Positions 37,870 to 49,400 of a stretch of 64,000 nucleotides of DNA are shown piece after piece. This DNA is from Sesamum alatum (taxonomy: Eukaryota > Streptophyta > Magnoliopsida > Lamiales > Pedaliaceae). Below the pieces are notes generated by a model that saw only the letters and a list, made by a program, of their open reading frames with translations, was not told where the DNA came from and made no database searches. Location of the stretch: contig JACGWO010000008.1 of the NCBI GenBank assembly GCA_034509735.1, positions 12,845,864 through 12,909,863 on the forward strand, given 5' to 3'. The translations under genes and the position numbers were made by a program. How positions within the stretch are numbered: position 1 is the stretch's first letter; each line of letters opens with the position of its first letter.

Positions 37870-39770
37870 ATCCACTAAACAAAGGAAGGGGAAAAGATGA
37901 ATTGCCAGGAGCATCATTTATACAACCCTGGCCGCCAGCTCGAACGTTTAAAATGCTTAAGTCAAAATCAACTAAAAGGTTGCCCAGATTTTTGAATTGC
38001 TCTAGACAAACGGCGAAGCCATCCATGTAAAACGTCAAACCTTGATGATACAGGTCTCTAGCATACTCGGTGGAACTCTTATACATACTAGCGCCCGAAG
38101 CCAAACCCTCGTCTCGACCCCTCGTAGGTTTGAACAGTGGATGATGTTAGCACATCATTTTGAACAGTAAGCATGGCAAATTGGTTCTCATACTCAATCA
38201 CCTGAGACTTAAATGAATTTATCTCTCCTTGAAGCTTCGCCTCTAACTCTTTGAAACAAGCCTCCTCGTCTTCAAAGCGATGCTAGAGGTTGGATAAACA
38301 TTTTTTGGCCCCTTGAAGTTCGAGACGAGTGGCTTCCAAATTTTTCACTAGTACCTCATATTTTTCGAATATAGTAGTAGCTATAACAGGCGTCTGAAAG
38401 AAACACATAGTTAAATATTATAGTAATAAAAAATAGATATAAGAGAAAAAGAGATGAGTGTAATACCGTAGAAGTCTGTGCAGGTAGGAAATTAACCAAC
38501 CCTTTCATCGTACGAGTAGACAAAGCATCTACATCAGCTCTATTGATGGTCTTCAACATATTGAAAACACCAGCACCAAGCGAGGAGTTAACACTACAGC
38601 AGAAAAGGTTAGAGGCTCAGGATTGCCGCCCTTGGAGATGAATAACCTACTTCGAGGACGACGGGAGTAGGAGAAGGAATTTTCACTTCAAGAGGGGTCT
38701 AGAAAGGGGTTCCCTCATATGGGGAAGTAATGACATCAATAATAGGAGTGCCCTGGGGAAAAGTTGAGGAGTACAATTGGAGGAGCGAGGGAGTTACAAC
38801 ACGAGGTGCACTGGCCGATAAATGATCCCTAGGAGTTTAGGAGCGGACCTCATACCCGAGCTCGACGGAATAGAAGGTGCATCTTTTGGGATAAATTTTC
38901 TCACCGCAACGCAGTTCATCATATTTCCTGCCAAATCGGGAAAAATTATATGATCAACCAAAAAAGGAAGAAAGAATATTTACCAAGGAAAGACGCTTAC
39001 TTAATCTGGTGTAACGTTCCAGGGGGCCATTGTAATGATCAGGAGCCGGATGTAAGCCGGCCAAGATGAGCAATTCCTCCTTTAGAATGGCCGTAGCCTT
39101 AAAACCATGATCTAACAAACCCACACTCTTCATCCTCTCCTTTATCTCCCCCAGATTCAAAGGAGGAAGAGCATTAAGGGAAATACCCCATGCCACAGGG
39201 ACCTCCCATACTCTTTCTTTTGAAAAGAAAAAACCTTCCAACCCCCTGAGAAGTAGGTTTTTCGGTAATCAAAGTTAGACCCGGACAAGGCAACAAGAAA
39301 TAAAAAATATTCCCCAGTTGTTAATTTATGAGTAAGAACACCCAAAAAAGTTTCAAGAGAGTCTCAAAATGATACAACTGGGCACATTGTATAAAACCCA
39401 CCACCAACGTATAAGAATTGGGGAAAGCTGAGTACGAGGAATTCCCAAAACATTAAAAAATTGGACTAAAAGATTAGGCAGGGGAGGGCGCAGTCCAAAA
39501 GTAAAAGGTGAAGCATAGACCGTAAGGCAACCAGGGGGAGGGTTGTTCACACTATGTGAAGGACCTGGAATGACGCACTCGTATTCACTAGGAAGTGCGA
39601 TCTGTTCCATCAACCTAAGGATAGATTGCCTAGACATAATAGGATTAGCTAGACACGACAGCCAGGGCTTTGGTGGAAACAACCAGAGGAGTAGGGGGGA
39701 TTTTCGCCTAAGGAAGAGGCCCTGGTGCGACGAGGCATCTTTCCCTTAGTCTTTAAAGGTAATTTTCTAG
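37870..39770 (-). pseudogene. Antisense gene of the gypsy element (transposase_28 / 'putative gypsy-type transposon' family)
   Basis: On the minus strand a protein-like track runs against the element's own direction. The best part (39682-39353) reads PPPGCLTVYASPFTFGLRPP then LLVQFFNVLGIPRTQLSP and WWWVLYNV. This matches the plant domain long labelled 'putative gypsy type transposon' (PF04195, from memory). The next part (39241-38954) is MEGFFFSKERVWEVPVAWG..., followed by a coiled-coil-like E/K/L-rich stretch near 38350-38170 (EKYEVLVKNLEATRLELQGA). A C-terminal MASGASMYKSSTEYARDLYH (38104-37871) closes it. Candidate introns are 38928-38983 and about 38394-38466, with GT..AG borders. Antisense ORFs here are known for Tat elements; their role is unknown. 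Frames do not join cleanly, so it is decayed. Confidence 0.7.
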
Positions 39771-40310
39771 ACGTATGGGAAGGAGAAGAAGGGCTGGAAG
39801 AAGCAAAAGATGTACACTCGAGGTAGTCCCACTACCCATACAAGGTATACAAGGAAATCAAAGATTACCTCAAGATATCATTAACCCATGTCATCAACCT
39901 TTCTTATGCAAACAAACACAAAGACAGAAAAGTACCTTAGGAAAAATGGAAGAGGACGACCAGAGGTGGAGAAGGCGTGCTGTAAAAATCGCTGCAGATG
40001 AGAGGTAAAAATTGATGGGAGGAAATGAATAGAGGTAAAAGGTATTTAAAAAGGAAAAGGGAGAGGAAGCGGTGGCATTGTGAAGAGACACGTGTGATGA
40101 AGGTGCAGAGGCCAAGCGGTGGAGAAGAAGGCGAAAGGACGCGTGGATGAGCTAGGTCAAAGCTTGGGGCGACAAAGTCCTAGAGGTAATAATTAGAAAT
40201 AGTCAAAAGAAAGACGCAAAAGAAAAAATCCTAGCAAGCCGAATTTGAAAGATGGTTCCCGCCCAAAGCAAAAATTTTCTGATTCAATTATCTAAATAAA
40301 ACGACTCATA

Positions 40311-40326
40311 AAAATTGGGGGACTCG
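40311..40326 (+). other. Polypurine tract of the gypsy element
   Basis: AAAATTGGGGGACTCG directly before the TGATG start of the 3' LTR. Confidence 0.7.
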
Positions 40327-40893
40327 TGATGGGGGGAGAACTCTTAAAAGAACATGAGGGGCAAAATAAACTAAAAATATGAACGAGCTAAAGCTGACAA
40401 ATGAATGAGGGAGGGGGGATTCCTTCATACCAAGACTAAAACTATGAGGGGGACAGGAGGAAATTATGAGGGAAAGGGGAGTGAAGGACTCGTGCCTCGT
40501 TCAGAAAACGCCAAAGAGAAAAAGGTATGAGGGCAGTTGTACGAGGGAAGCAAAAATATGAGGGCCATATCTGACATAGCCCAGTACAAGTCGTATGAAA
40601 AGTAAATGACACGAGGGAGGCCATCGTTCCTCCTCTCACTTGAAGGCTACAAGTCGATCTACAAGATCTGTCAAGTAGGCGTAATCTGCATTGCCCAACT
40701 CTACTCCAACGGATTCCCGAACCAAAGAGGAGATCACCTCGTATTGATAGGAGGCCAAGGGATCTCTCACTCATATAAATACCAGCATCATGGGAAAGAC
40801 GAAGAACAGAAAGAAAAAAAAAAAACCAACACCACAAATGCCCAAATCATAAAAATCCCACTACATCCTATTATAGAATTTCTTACCACATCA
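40327..40893 (+). mobile_element. 3' LTR of the gypsy element
   Basis: 567 bp from TGATGGGGGGAGAAC to TTCTTACCACATCA. TATAAATA at 40774-40781. By eye it differs from the 5' LTR at roughly one base in ten to fifteen. Confidence 0.93.
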
Positions 40894-40898
40894 ATAAT

Positions 40899-40985
40899 AA
40901 TTTATTAATTTAAAGAGATTTTTTTTTCAATTCAACAAACCTACATTATTTTTCATGAATAAAACATATACATTTTTCATGTAAC
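40899..40985 (+). repeat. Dispersed AT-rich repeat, copy 2, right part
   Basis: ATTTATTAATTTAAAGAGATTTTTTTTCAATTCAACAAACCTAC..CATGAATAAAACA continues the repeat cut at 29499, matching 26568-26655. Confidence 0.8.
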
Positions 40986-41058
40986 CATATGCGGAAGGGA
41001 GCACTCATAGAGGCAACAATCTTCACAAATTTTTGTTGCAGTATGAGAACGCAACATT

Positions 41059-41082
41059 CACTATAATAAAATGCGGGAATTG
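41059..41082. repeat. CACTA left terminal inverted repeat
   Basis: 24 bases, pairs with 50989-51012 with mismatches at positions 6, 9 and 16. Bound and cut by the transposase in this family. Confidence 0.92.
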
Positions 41083-41085
41083 CAC

Positions 41086-41795
41086 GGGAATAGGAACGAT
41101 TTTTTTCATAATTAGAACGGTAAATAGATCACTGGATTCATTTGGACTGGTTTTAGGAACGGTTCTGGAATGGGAGGCTATCTGTTGAAAGGACAGGCGT
41201 TCCTAATAATTAGGAACAGGAACAGGGCAACCGTTCCAATTTCGGAACGGTTTTTGGCATACATTTATTTTACTGTTCCTAATTACTTTTGTATGTATAA
41301 ATTTATAATTTTTTATATTTGGAACACCTTATTAATTTTTGGAACGATAATATCAAAAGTAAATCGCGCAATTAGGAACGGTAGTTAGAACACAATTTGG
41401 AATTATCAGCGTAAGTTGCAGATATATTTTAGCCCTGGTTTTGGAATACGTCTTGGAACAGTCAGGTATGAAAGTTAGGAACGGTCACTGGAATACATTT
41501 GACACAGTCCTTGGGAACGATTTTTGTACTCCTAATTTGGAATACGACATTGGACCGATTTTTGGTATTGTATTTAGAACGAAAATCTAACTAGGAAAGC
41601 ATTGAATTTAGAATACATGTTGGAACGGTCTGTCCCTAATTTGAAATTCATTTTTACCCGCTTTTAGGAACGGTTCTTATATAAATTTGGAAAGGTTGTT
41701 TACCCGGTGATAGGATCGGTCACTTCTTTAAAGCAGACAAAAATTGAAACGGGTTATATGCGCTCCATGACTGTCTAAAGTACCGTTCCTAAATA
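41086..41795. repeat. Left subterminal array of the GGAACGGT motif
   Basis: At least ten occurrences of AGGAACGGT, GGAACGAT or inverse ACCGTTCC-like sequence in both orientations (for example 41094, 41158, 41236, 41246, 41375, 41488, 41667, 41781). In En/Spm the second protein binds such subterminal repeats. Confidence 0.85.
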
Positions 41796-42010
41796 ATGAA
41801 TTATTAATTTTTTTTATAGTAATAATTATTATCCTTCAAATATATATTAAATTATTAATAATATTTTTGAATTCGGTTTTATAATTATTATTTAAATATG
41901 AAAAACACATAATTAGAAATAAAAAATATATTAAATAAGATTATTATCCAATTTAATTAAAAAAAAAGTCCTAAATCTACTCCTCGTCCCCCTCCTCCTG
42001 GTCAATCTCG
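41796..42010. other. AT-rich spacer after the last exon of the CACTA second gene
   Basis: AT-rich, then a short GC-richer piece encoding nothing recognised; a G8 run at 42026 lies just inside the coding exon on the other strand. Confidence 0.4.
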
Positions 42011-43521
42011 TCAATGTCTGAAAGGGGGGGGGGGGTCTCTAAGAGGTCGTGACGGGCCGGCGCCGGAGTGATTGGTCTGTAGGGCCTTCATCATGCCAAT
42101 CATATCCACCATCATCTCCTTCAAGCGGACCATTCGATTCTCCAGGTTTGCCGCTGGCGGTGGCGGTAGTGAAGGCGAGGTAACGGTCTGGCTGAGACCG
42201 TGGGCCTCAAAACCAAGACCGAATACTCGGCCCTTGTTCTTGCCCCCGACTACAGCCAGCCACAACTCCTGCTCGGTCTGCGCCACTGAGCCCTCTGATT
42301 GTGCAGGACGATTCCAAGGATTTGCCATGGCCTGAGGCTGGTGATCCTCTAGCAACTTCTGGAACGTCTCCTGCAAAAATAGTTAGAATAAATTAGAATA
42401 TTTTTAAACATAAAAAAAATTAGAATATTTTCAAACATTAAAAAAAAATAAATTAGAATATCTAATATCCAACTTACCGCCACCTTCGTTGCCCTCGGCC
42501 CGCTGTAGTCGTCGTTGACCTTCTTCTTTAGCATCTGGAGAATAATTCCATCTGCTTCACTGGCTGGCCGAGCTGCTCCTCCTGTAAAAAGAAATGGGAA
42601 ACAGTTATTACAATTTTAATTTAATAATGATAAATACTTTAAATAACATTAAATATCTTACCATCTTTTGCTTGTGCATACCAACGGAGGCAGAAACCCC
42701 ACGGTAACGGATGCGGCTGGGTTGGCGGACCGATTGGCTTTGTTCTCTTTGCGCACTCAGACTTCGTTCGCCAGCCGTAGAGGCTTCTGCAGAGACTGTC
42801 TGGCAAGGACGAACTTCTTCCGGAGGAACTTCCCCGCCCAGATGTGGAAGAACTTGAACATCGCCTCGTCTTCGCAGTCCCACCAGTACGTCATCTGTAT
42901 TAAATATATATATATATATCAGAACTCAGATTGTTAAAATATTTAAAATAAAAATTTAATTGATAACTGAAATTAAACTTACCTTTAAGCTTTCGAACCA
43001 GAAATGCTGGTGCTCTGGCGGCACCTTGTGCAAACTGCCCCAAGGGTGGGGATAGTCTCATCACACCATTGCATTGATGCGCTCGTGTACCTTCCGATCC
43101 ATCCTGAAATTATATAATAATTAGTGTGACATAAAAATAATAATTTAAATTACCAAAAAAAATTTAAAAAATATATAAATATACCTCGCATCGGCGAGTG
43201 TGATATACTAGCGGGAGTGGTGGGGTAGGTGGGGGTGGTGGTAGTGGGGCAGCCCATGAACGGGCCAGATCGATCGCCGGTGCGATAGTGGATGGTCCGA
43301 CACCCTCCTCGATGGGTGAAGTGGTAACCGGATCGGGCTGTTGATCCGGTGTAGGTGTTGCCGGTGCCTGCTCTGCCAGTGGTGGTGGTCGGAACACTGC
43401 TTCCCCATCCTGGGAAGCAACACCGGCCGGTGGAATGGCCGGTGAGCCGCGACCGCGGCCGTCCACGACCACGGCCGCACCCACGTCCACCTCCTCGAGG
43501 TGGGAAATCCCGACCAGACAT
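42011..43521 (-). pseudogene. CACTA second gene, plant transposase_24 type (tnpA-like)
   Basis: Five coding exons with good borders: 43521-43185, 43103-42983, 42894-42662, 42581-42478 and 42370-42011. Each intron starts GT (four of GTAAG or GTATA type) and ends AG. Exon 1 begins MSGRDFPPRGGGRG (Gly/Arg-rich) and turns Pro-rich. Exon 2 reads MDRKVHERINAMV, two stops, then HPWGSLHKVPPEHQHFW. Exon 3 reads MTYWWDCEDEAMFKFF and FLRKKFVLARQ. Exon 4 has EEQLGQPVKQMELF, and exon 5 ELWLAVVGGKNKGRVFGLG and a final coiled stretch. This order matches the PF03004 family beside TNP2 in plant CACTA elements; TnpA of En/Spm binds subterminal motifs. Frameshifts in exons 1, 3 and 4. Function in this copy lost. 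Confidence 0.82.
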
Positions 43522-43539
43522 GATTTGGATTTTTTTTTA

Positions 43540-44750
43540 AATATTAGTGCTATGATTTTTTAACAAAATATAAGTATCAATTTATTTTTTAAGGGAGATA
43601 ATTTTCTGAATTTTGAAAATTCTATACTAAGTCCCATAAGCTATCTAACAAACGATACCAAATCCCAAAATTTGAAGACATTTTTCCTACAATGTATACT
43701 AAATCACAAAATTCTTTCCTAAAATGTATACTAGATTTTACATATATTTCCTAAAATATATTCTAAATCCAAAAATTTTACCTTAGATTTGCACTAAATC
43801 CTTGTATTTTCCTATATACTTATACTAAATCCCAAAATTCTTTGAAAAAAGATTATTTATATTATGAGTAAATTATATTTTACTCGAAAATTTTAAAAAA
43901 ATAAATAAAGAAAAATAAAAATGACATAAAGTATTTTTAAAATTACAGAAAATATAAAGAATTTTCAGAAATTTTCACAAAAAAAAAATTAAAATAACAG
44001 AAAATTTTAAAAAAATACCTAAAAATGATAGAAATTTTGTAAAAATCACCGAACTTAAATTTATTTTTTTTAGAAAAAAGTTACTTCTCACTACAGGGGT
44101 TTTCTTTACATAAATTACAGAAAATTACAGAAAAATTTCTAATTATTACCGAAATTACAGTTTTTTTTTTCAGAAAAAATTACTTAATTTAAATTACTCA
44201 ATTTGAAATTTCCTTTAATTATCTTAATCAATTATTGAATACATCCTATATTATTCTATTTATTGACATGGAATTATCAATTTAACATAAAAAATCATAG
44301 AAATTATAAGTATTGCATAATAATTGCAGAAAAAAATCAAAAAATTCCCAACAATAATTAAAAAATTGCAAAAAATTCCCCAAATTAACACAAAATAATA
44401 AAAAAAAATTCATAAATTACAATTACAGTCCTACATTTACAAAAATTACAATTACGGCACAATATTTACAGAAATTTCAATTACAACTCAATATTTACAG
44501 AAATTACAATTGCAACCCTATATCTACAGAATTTACAATTACAGCTCCATATTTATAGAAATTACAATCACAACCCTATATTTACAGAAATTACAAAAAA
44601 AATACAAAAAAAAATTTAGAAATTACAAACCCCAATATTCACCAAACAATTACAAGAAAATTTTCAGATATGATATAACATGCCTATACATGAAATCACA
44701 CCCGATAGATAATAAAAAAAATATATATGTAGGATTTTTTGAAAAACCTC
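43540..44750 (-). other. Long AT-rich stretch, probable 5' intron of the CACTA second gene
   Basis: Lies between the Gly/Arg exon and a CT-rich leader-like block (44886-44955). Extremely AT-rich, with runs of AAATTCC and TTACAGAAA phrases. No coding similarity. Confidence 0.45.
44416..44600. repeat. ~37-bp imperfect tandem repeat inside the CACTA element
   Basis: Five to six units of ACAATTACARCYCNATATTTACAGAAATT in direct orientation; spacing about 37-38 bases. Confidence 0.8.
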
Positions 44751-44759
44751 TACTTCAAG

Positions 44760-44992
44760 CGGAGGCGGCGGCGGGAAGGGGGAGCAGTGAGGTGGGAGGC
44801 GGAGACGGGAGGCTGAGGCGGTGGGCGGCAACAGTGGGCTTCAACGGTGGTGGAGGGAGAGGCAAGGTGGCAGAGTGGTGGTGGATAGCTGGGACACAGA
44901 GAGAGAGTTTGAGAGTGAGAGAGGGATAGAGAGAGAGAGTTTGAGAGTGAGAGATGGAGGCAGAAAATGAAGTGAAAATCGGCCAAGTGTTG
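44760..44992 (-). promoter_or_regulatory. Probable 5' leader exon of the CACTA second gene
   Basis: The minus strand has pyrimidine-rich CTCTCACTCTCAAACTCTC repeats, then GC-rich sequence, typical of plant 5' leaders, just downstream of a TATA box. An open frame (44986-44750) is compositional. Confidence 0.5.
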
Positions 44993-45000
44993 TATTTATA
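44993..45000 (-). promoter_or_regulatory. Probable TATA box of the CACTA second gene
   Basis: Minus strand TATAAATA, followed by the pyrimidine-rich leader and preceded by the internal GGAACGGT cluster. Confidence 0.55.
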
Positions 45001-45004
45001 TTAC

Positions 45005-46325
45005 AATTTTGGAACGGTCGATATTGTATAAACCGTTCCTACGTTCAGTCCAAACAAACAAAACGACGTCGTTTAGGTCACAAAACGACGACATTTTGAG
45101 ACTAAGTACTGACATTGACCTAAATAGGAACGATCGTGTAATATGCCCCGTGTTACCACTACCGTTCCTAAATAGGAACGGTTATGTAATATGTACCCTG
45201 AACTACTACCGTTCCTAAGAACTAAAACGACAACGTTTTGTTTACAGAATATTGGATTTGACCTGAATAGGAACGGTCGTTTAATATGTCATGTGGTACT
45301 AATACCATTCCTAAAGGTCAAACGTCATCGTGTGCAAATTTGCAAATAGTAACCGTTCCTATTTTCATATATATATATCCGTCCCTATATGTATTCCAAC
45401 ATTTTTTATATCTTCTTAGATAATAAATAAAAATTAAGAAAAATACGTTTCGAACACTTATCTAATTGAATAAACGTATACAATTGGATGTTTAAAGAAT
45501 TTGAAAATATATAGTAATTTCCAAGAAATAGAATACCGTTCCTAATATGAAGTATATTTGTAACTGTATGTTTGTTAGTATTTCACAGATGTAACTTGCT
45601 TCTTATATTGTTGTACTGCACGGCATAATCAGACCATCAAAATTCCAATCAGACCGTTATATATGATATAACACACAAAACAATACATATATGTAGTTTT
45701 GTAAAAATTCGGTGCGCAGATCTCGAGATATCGTATTCGGTCAGTATTCATCGTAATAAAAATAGTTGCATCATTAAATTCAGGTTGCTGATTGAAAATC
45801 AGACCGTTGGATATCAATTCATATTCATAATCTTGTATGTGTTTAAAAATGGTGTCGATCCGGATCCCGGATGTTGAGATATCGACAGAATTAGGCAAAA
45901 TACATTCTATAGGAACTCATGTTGGAACGGTTGGGAATTAATTAGGAACGGGGGGCACGAAATTCACATAGGAATGGTTGAACATAACATGACCGTTCCA
46001 ACATTCGTATTTCCCACCAATTTGTCATTGGGAACAGTCACCCTATTAGTATGACCGTTCCTAATTCGAACTTGGAGCCTATTTTTCAGTAGGCGCGAAT
46101 TGAAAATTTGTAACTAGAATAGGAATGGTCTTTGGTTTATAACGACCGTTCCTAATTCAAATTTTCCTCAATTTTTTTTAAGTACGCGCCAAATTGAAAA
46201 ATTGTACCTGTAGTAGGAATGGTTGTATGAAATTCCGAGCATTGCTATTCAAAATTTCAGAATTTGTTTTCTTTATTTTTTTTGGCACCTATTGAAAAAA
46301 GTAAACCTGTAGTACGAACAATCGT
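45005..46325. repeat. Internal GGAACGGT cluster between the two CACTA genes
   Basis: Motif copies in both orientations at about 45011, 45033, 45127, 45170, 45175, 45210, 45260, 45355, 45934, 45945, 45993, 46043, 46145 and others. A motif-free block lies at 45400-45890. No CACTA termini border the cluster, so it is not a nested element by that test. Confidence 0.85.
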
Positions 46326-46409
46326 ACAATCAAAAAATGATGATACAACATATATATAATACAATGCTTACAATAAGGTTTATCAAAAAATTAACGAGGG
46401 TGTGAATTT

Positions 46410-49400
46410 TCAATAAGTCTCATCATCGGAGTCTTCATCGGACTCAGCCTTGTCAAAGTCGTCTTCATCATCGGATTCACTGTCTGGCGAGCGCGATGGG
46501 CCTGCTCCATGATCAACGACCAGCTGTATTCCCGTTGGGTCATGCAGTTCAAACGTTTGGTTATCTGTACCAACATCTGGATTAGGTACGACTTCATCCA
46601 TCTGATAGGCGACCTCAGTCCATTGCGAGTCATCGATTACTCTTCGAGCCTTGATTTTGCAAACAGCTTTCCAATTGACTTTGTCTCTCTTCATGCTCGG
46701 GTAATCCGCGTAGTAGACCTGTACTGCTTGTTGAGCCAGTATGAATGGTTCATTCTTTTGGTAGAGCTTTTTGAAGTTGAAATCAACGATGTGATAACGA
46801 GGGTGTATCTTCATGCCTCTGACCGAATCGACCCAACAACAATTAAACAGTACAATGTGCCTGTTTGGAATTAGTGGGTAATCTAGCTGAATTATATCTT
46901 CCAAAATTCTGTAGAAGTCAGAATCCGTGTCTGTATATGATGAGCTTTTCACACAAACACCACAATTCATTGTTGACTTCCCGACATTGTGACGTTCAGT
47001 GTGGAAATTGAAGCCGGGTAAGACGGGTATGTCGTCACTTCTGCTCTAGGGCCCCAATAATGCAACTTCAATAATTCGTCGTTTGTGTGATTCAATTCGG
47101 GTTTCACTTGAAATTCATCATATAGGAATTGAAATAATTGATTACATACAAATTAATGAGCAGATCGCATTTACAAGAAAATAACACTTACACGACGCTT
47201 GAACCAATCCTTGAATTGTGTTACCACTAGTTGATCAATTATCGAGTCCTTCGAATTGTGTTGCTCGAATAGTTCATTCAAGAATGACCTGTTATAGTAA
47301 AACTGATAGTTATAAATGTACATGTAATTGAAATTGAAATGAAGGCTTGAGATAATTACGTTTGTATAAGACACTTACTCGGAGTACGGTGCAACTACTT
47401 CACAATTACACAAGACGTATGTCTCGATAACATGAAGTTCCTCACCGCTCAACCATCTCTTCTTTGAGGCTCCACTTGCTCGCCCGGGTATTTGAAAATG
47501 GACCATATTATTCGATCGTCATTGCTCATGAGATCATCGTTCGGATCGGGTCTGCTCGCTTGCAGAAAATGTGCGGTTCAAAGTAGTGAGAGGAGAAAAT
47601 CCCGATTTCTTCGACAATATAAGCCTCTACATTTGACGCCTCGACGTGTGCTTTGTTTTTCACCTTTTTCTTCAAATCGCATAGGAATCTAAGACAATGA
47701 ATATTTATTAAATGCAAATTAATTTCTATTTAAAAATAATATATTTAACAGTAGTTAATTACCTCTCAAATGGGTACATCCACCTGTATTGGACGGCCCC
47801 CCCAACGCGCGCCTCATATGGAAGGTGAACAATTAGATGCTCCATTGAGTCAAAAAAAAGGAGGAAATATTTTCTCGAGGTTGCACAGGATGACGGCTAC
47901 ACTATCTTCCAATTCTTTTACCTTGGCCACATCTAGTGTTGTTGAGCATAGGATCTGGAATAGAAGGCTCATTCAGTCAAGGCCCCCCACACATGCTCTG
48001 GAAGCATCTCACGGAAGGCAACCGGAATCAACTTCTGCATGAATACATGACAATCATGGCTCTTCATGCCGTGCATCCTTAACTCCTTCATGTCGATGCA
48101 ACGGGCCAAGTTAGAGGCATACCCATTAGGAAACCTAAAACAACGAGTCCACTCATATATCTTGTTCTTTTGTTCCTTCGTCAGTGTATATACCGTCTTG
48201 GGCATTACGTTCGGTCTCCTTTCGTCCACCTCAAGCTCCGGCTGATTACATATGTTCTTGAGATCCTTCCGTGCATTAAGATTGTCCTTCGTTTTCCCTT
48301 TGATGTCCATCACAGTATTGAATATATTATCGAAAACATTCTTCTCAAATATGCATGACATCATGTTTGTGTCGTATCAGATGTGCCCCCCAGTATTCAA
48401 TCTCTTTGAAGATGTTTTTCATTATCTACTTATGGTCGACACCATAGCCTTTCGGTTCACTCAACGGTTGTTCGACTGCCACACTAAATGCATCGATACG
48501 GGTTCGGATCTACTCTCCAGTCAGCCTCGAACGTGCAACCTTCCTCTCGATTCAATTTTTAGTGAAGGCTTTATTGTTCCTGCGCTAAGGATGATCCGGT
48601 GGTAGGAACTGCCTGTGGCAGTCAAAATAGCATGCCTTCCGACCATGCTGTAAATAGAATGCCTGTGTGTCCTCCATACAAACTGGACACCCCATAACAC
48701 CGGCAGTACTCCATCCCGACGCCATCCCATAAGCAGGAAGGTCGTTCACTGTCCACATCAATGCGGCATGCATCATGAATGCCTACTTTGTCGCAGTATC
48801 GTGCGTACGTACACCCACATACCATAAATTCTGCAACTCCTCGATCAACGGCTCCAAGTAGACATCGATAAGACGTTTCAGATTTGATGGGCTAGGGATC
48901 ACCATTGTTAGGAATATATACTCAGACTTCATGCACATTCCCGGTGGGAGATTATACGGTGTAAGTATCACGGGCCAACATGAGTAAGTTTTACCATAGT
49001 GGCCATGCAGTGCAAACCTATCTATGCACAACCCAAGTCTAACATTACGAGGCTCAGCCGCAAAATCAGGATATGTCCGGTCAAAATGCTTCCAAGCCTC
49101 TGCATCGGACGAATGACCCATGGATCCTTTCTCCGTCTGGTGGCTCGCGTGCCAAGTCATATGCTTTGTTGTGGCCTCCGACGATACAACCTCTGCAGCC
49201 GAGGGGTAAGCGTAGATACCTAAGAATGGCATATGGGGACTTCTTGCGTCTAGGATCTCTGTCCCTGGTGGGCTTGTACCTAGCGTCTCCACAGAACTTG
49301 CAATATTCCAAATCAATATCATCATTCCAGTACAACATGCAACCGTTTTTGCAAGCATCAATCTTCTGAACTGGTAAACCCAATTCTCTTATCAATTTCT

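Larger units (their letters stand above)
29500..40893 (+). mobile_element. Full-length Ty3/gypsy element, Tat-like, with a copia solo LTR in its 5' LTR
   Basis: The 5' LTR (29500-32062 including the insertion) and 3' LTR (40327-40893, 567 bp) both begin TGATG and end CCACATCA. Between them come a primer-binding site, gag, PR, RT, RNase H, a second RNase H, IN, a ~49-bp minisatellite, an antisense gene region and a polypurine tract. Flanking 5-mers CTAAT (29495-29499) and ATAAT (40894-40898) differ by one base and are probably the decayed TSD. Two RNase H-like segments and an antisense ORF between IN and 3' LTR are known traits of the plant Tat clade. Frameshifts make it inactive. Confidence 0.93.

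Noticed and set aside
39543..40115. Plus-strand frames of 68-77 codons in the gypsy 3' region
   Set aside because: They lie opposite the antisense gene, with no gypsy protein similarity after integrase.
44089..44096. CACTACAG as the end of a nested CACTA element
   Set aside because: The bases that follow do not match the GGGAATTG part of the real TIR and no inverted partner or 3-bp duplication was found.
46509..46874. 121-codon plus-strand frame and other plus-strand frames at 47.5-50.0 kb
   Set aside because: They are mirror readings of the minus-strand CACTA transposase, whose motifs are clear.
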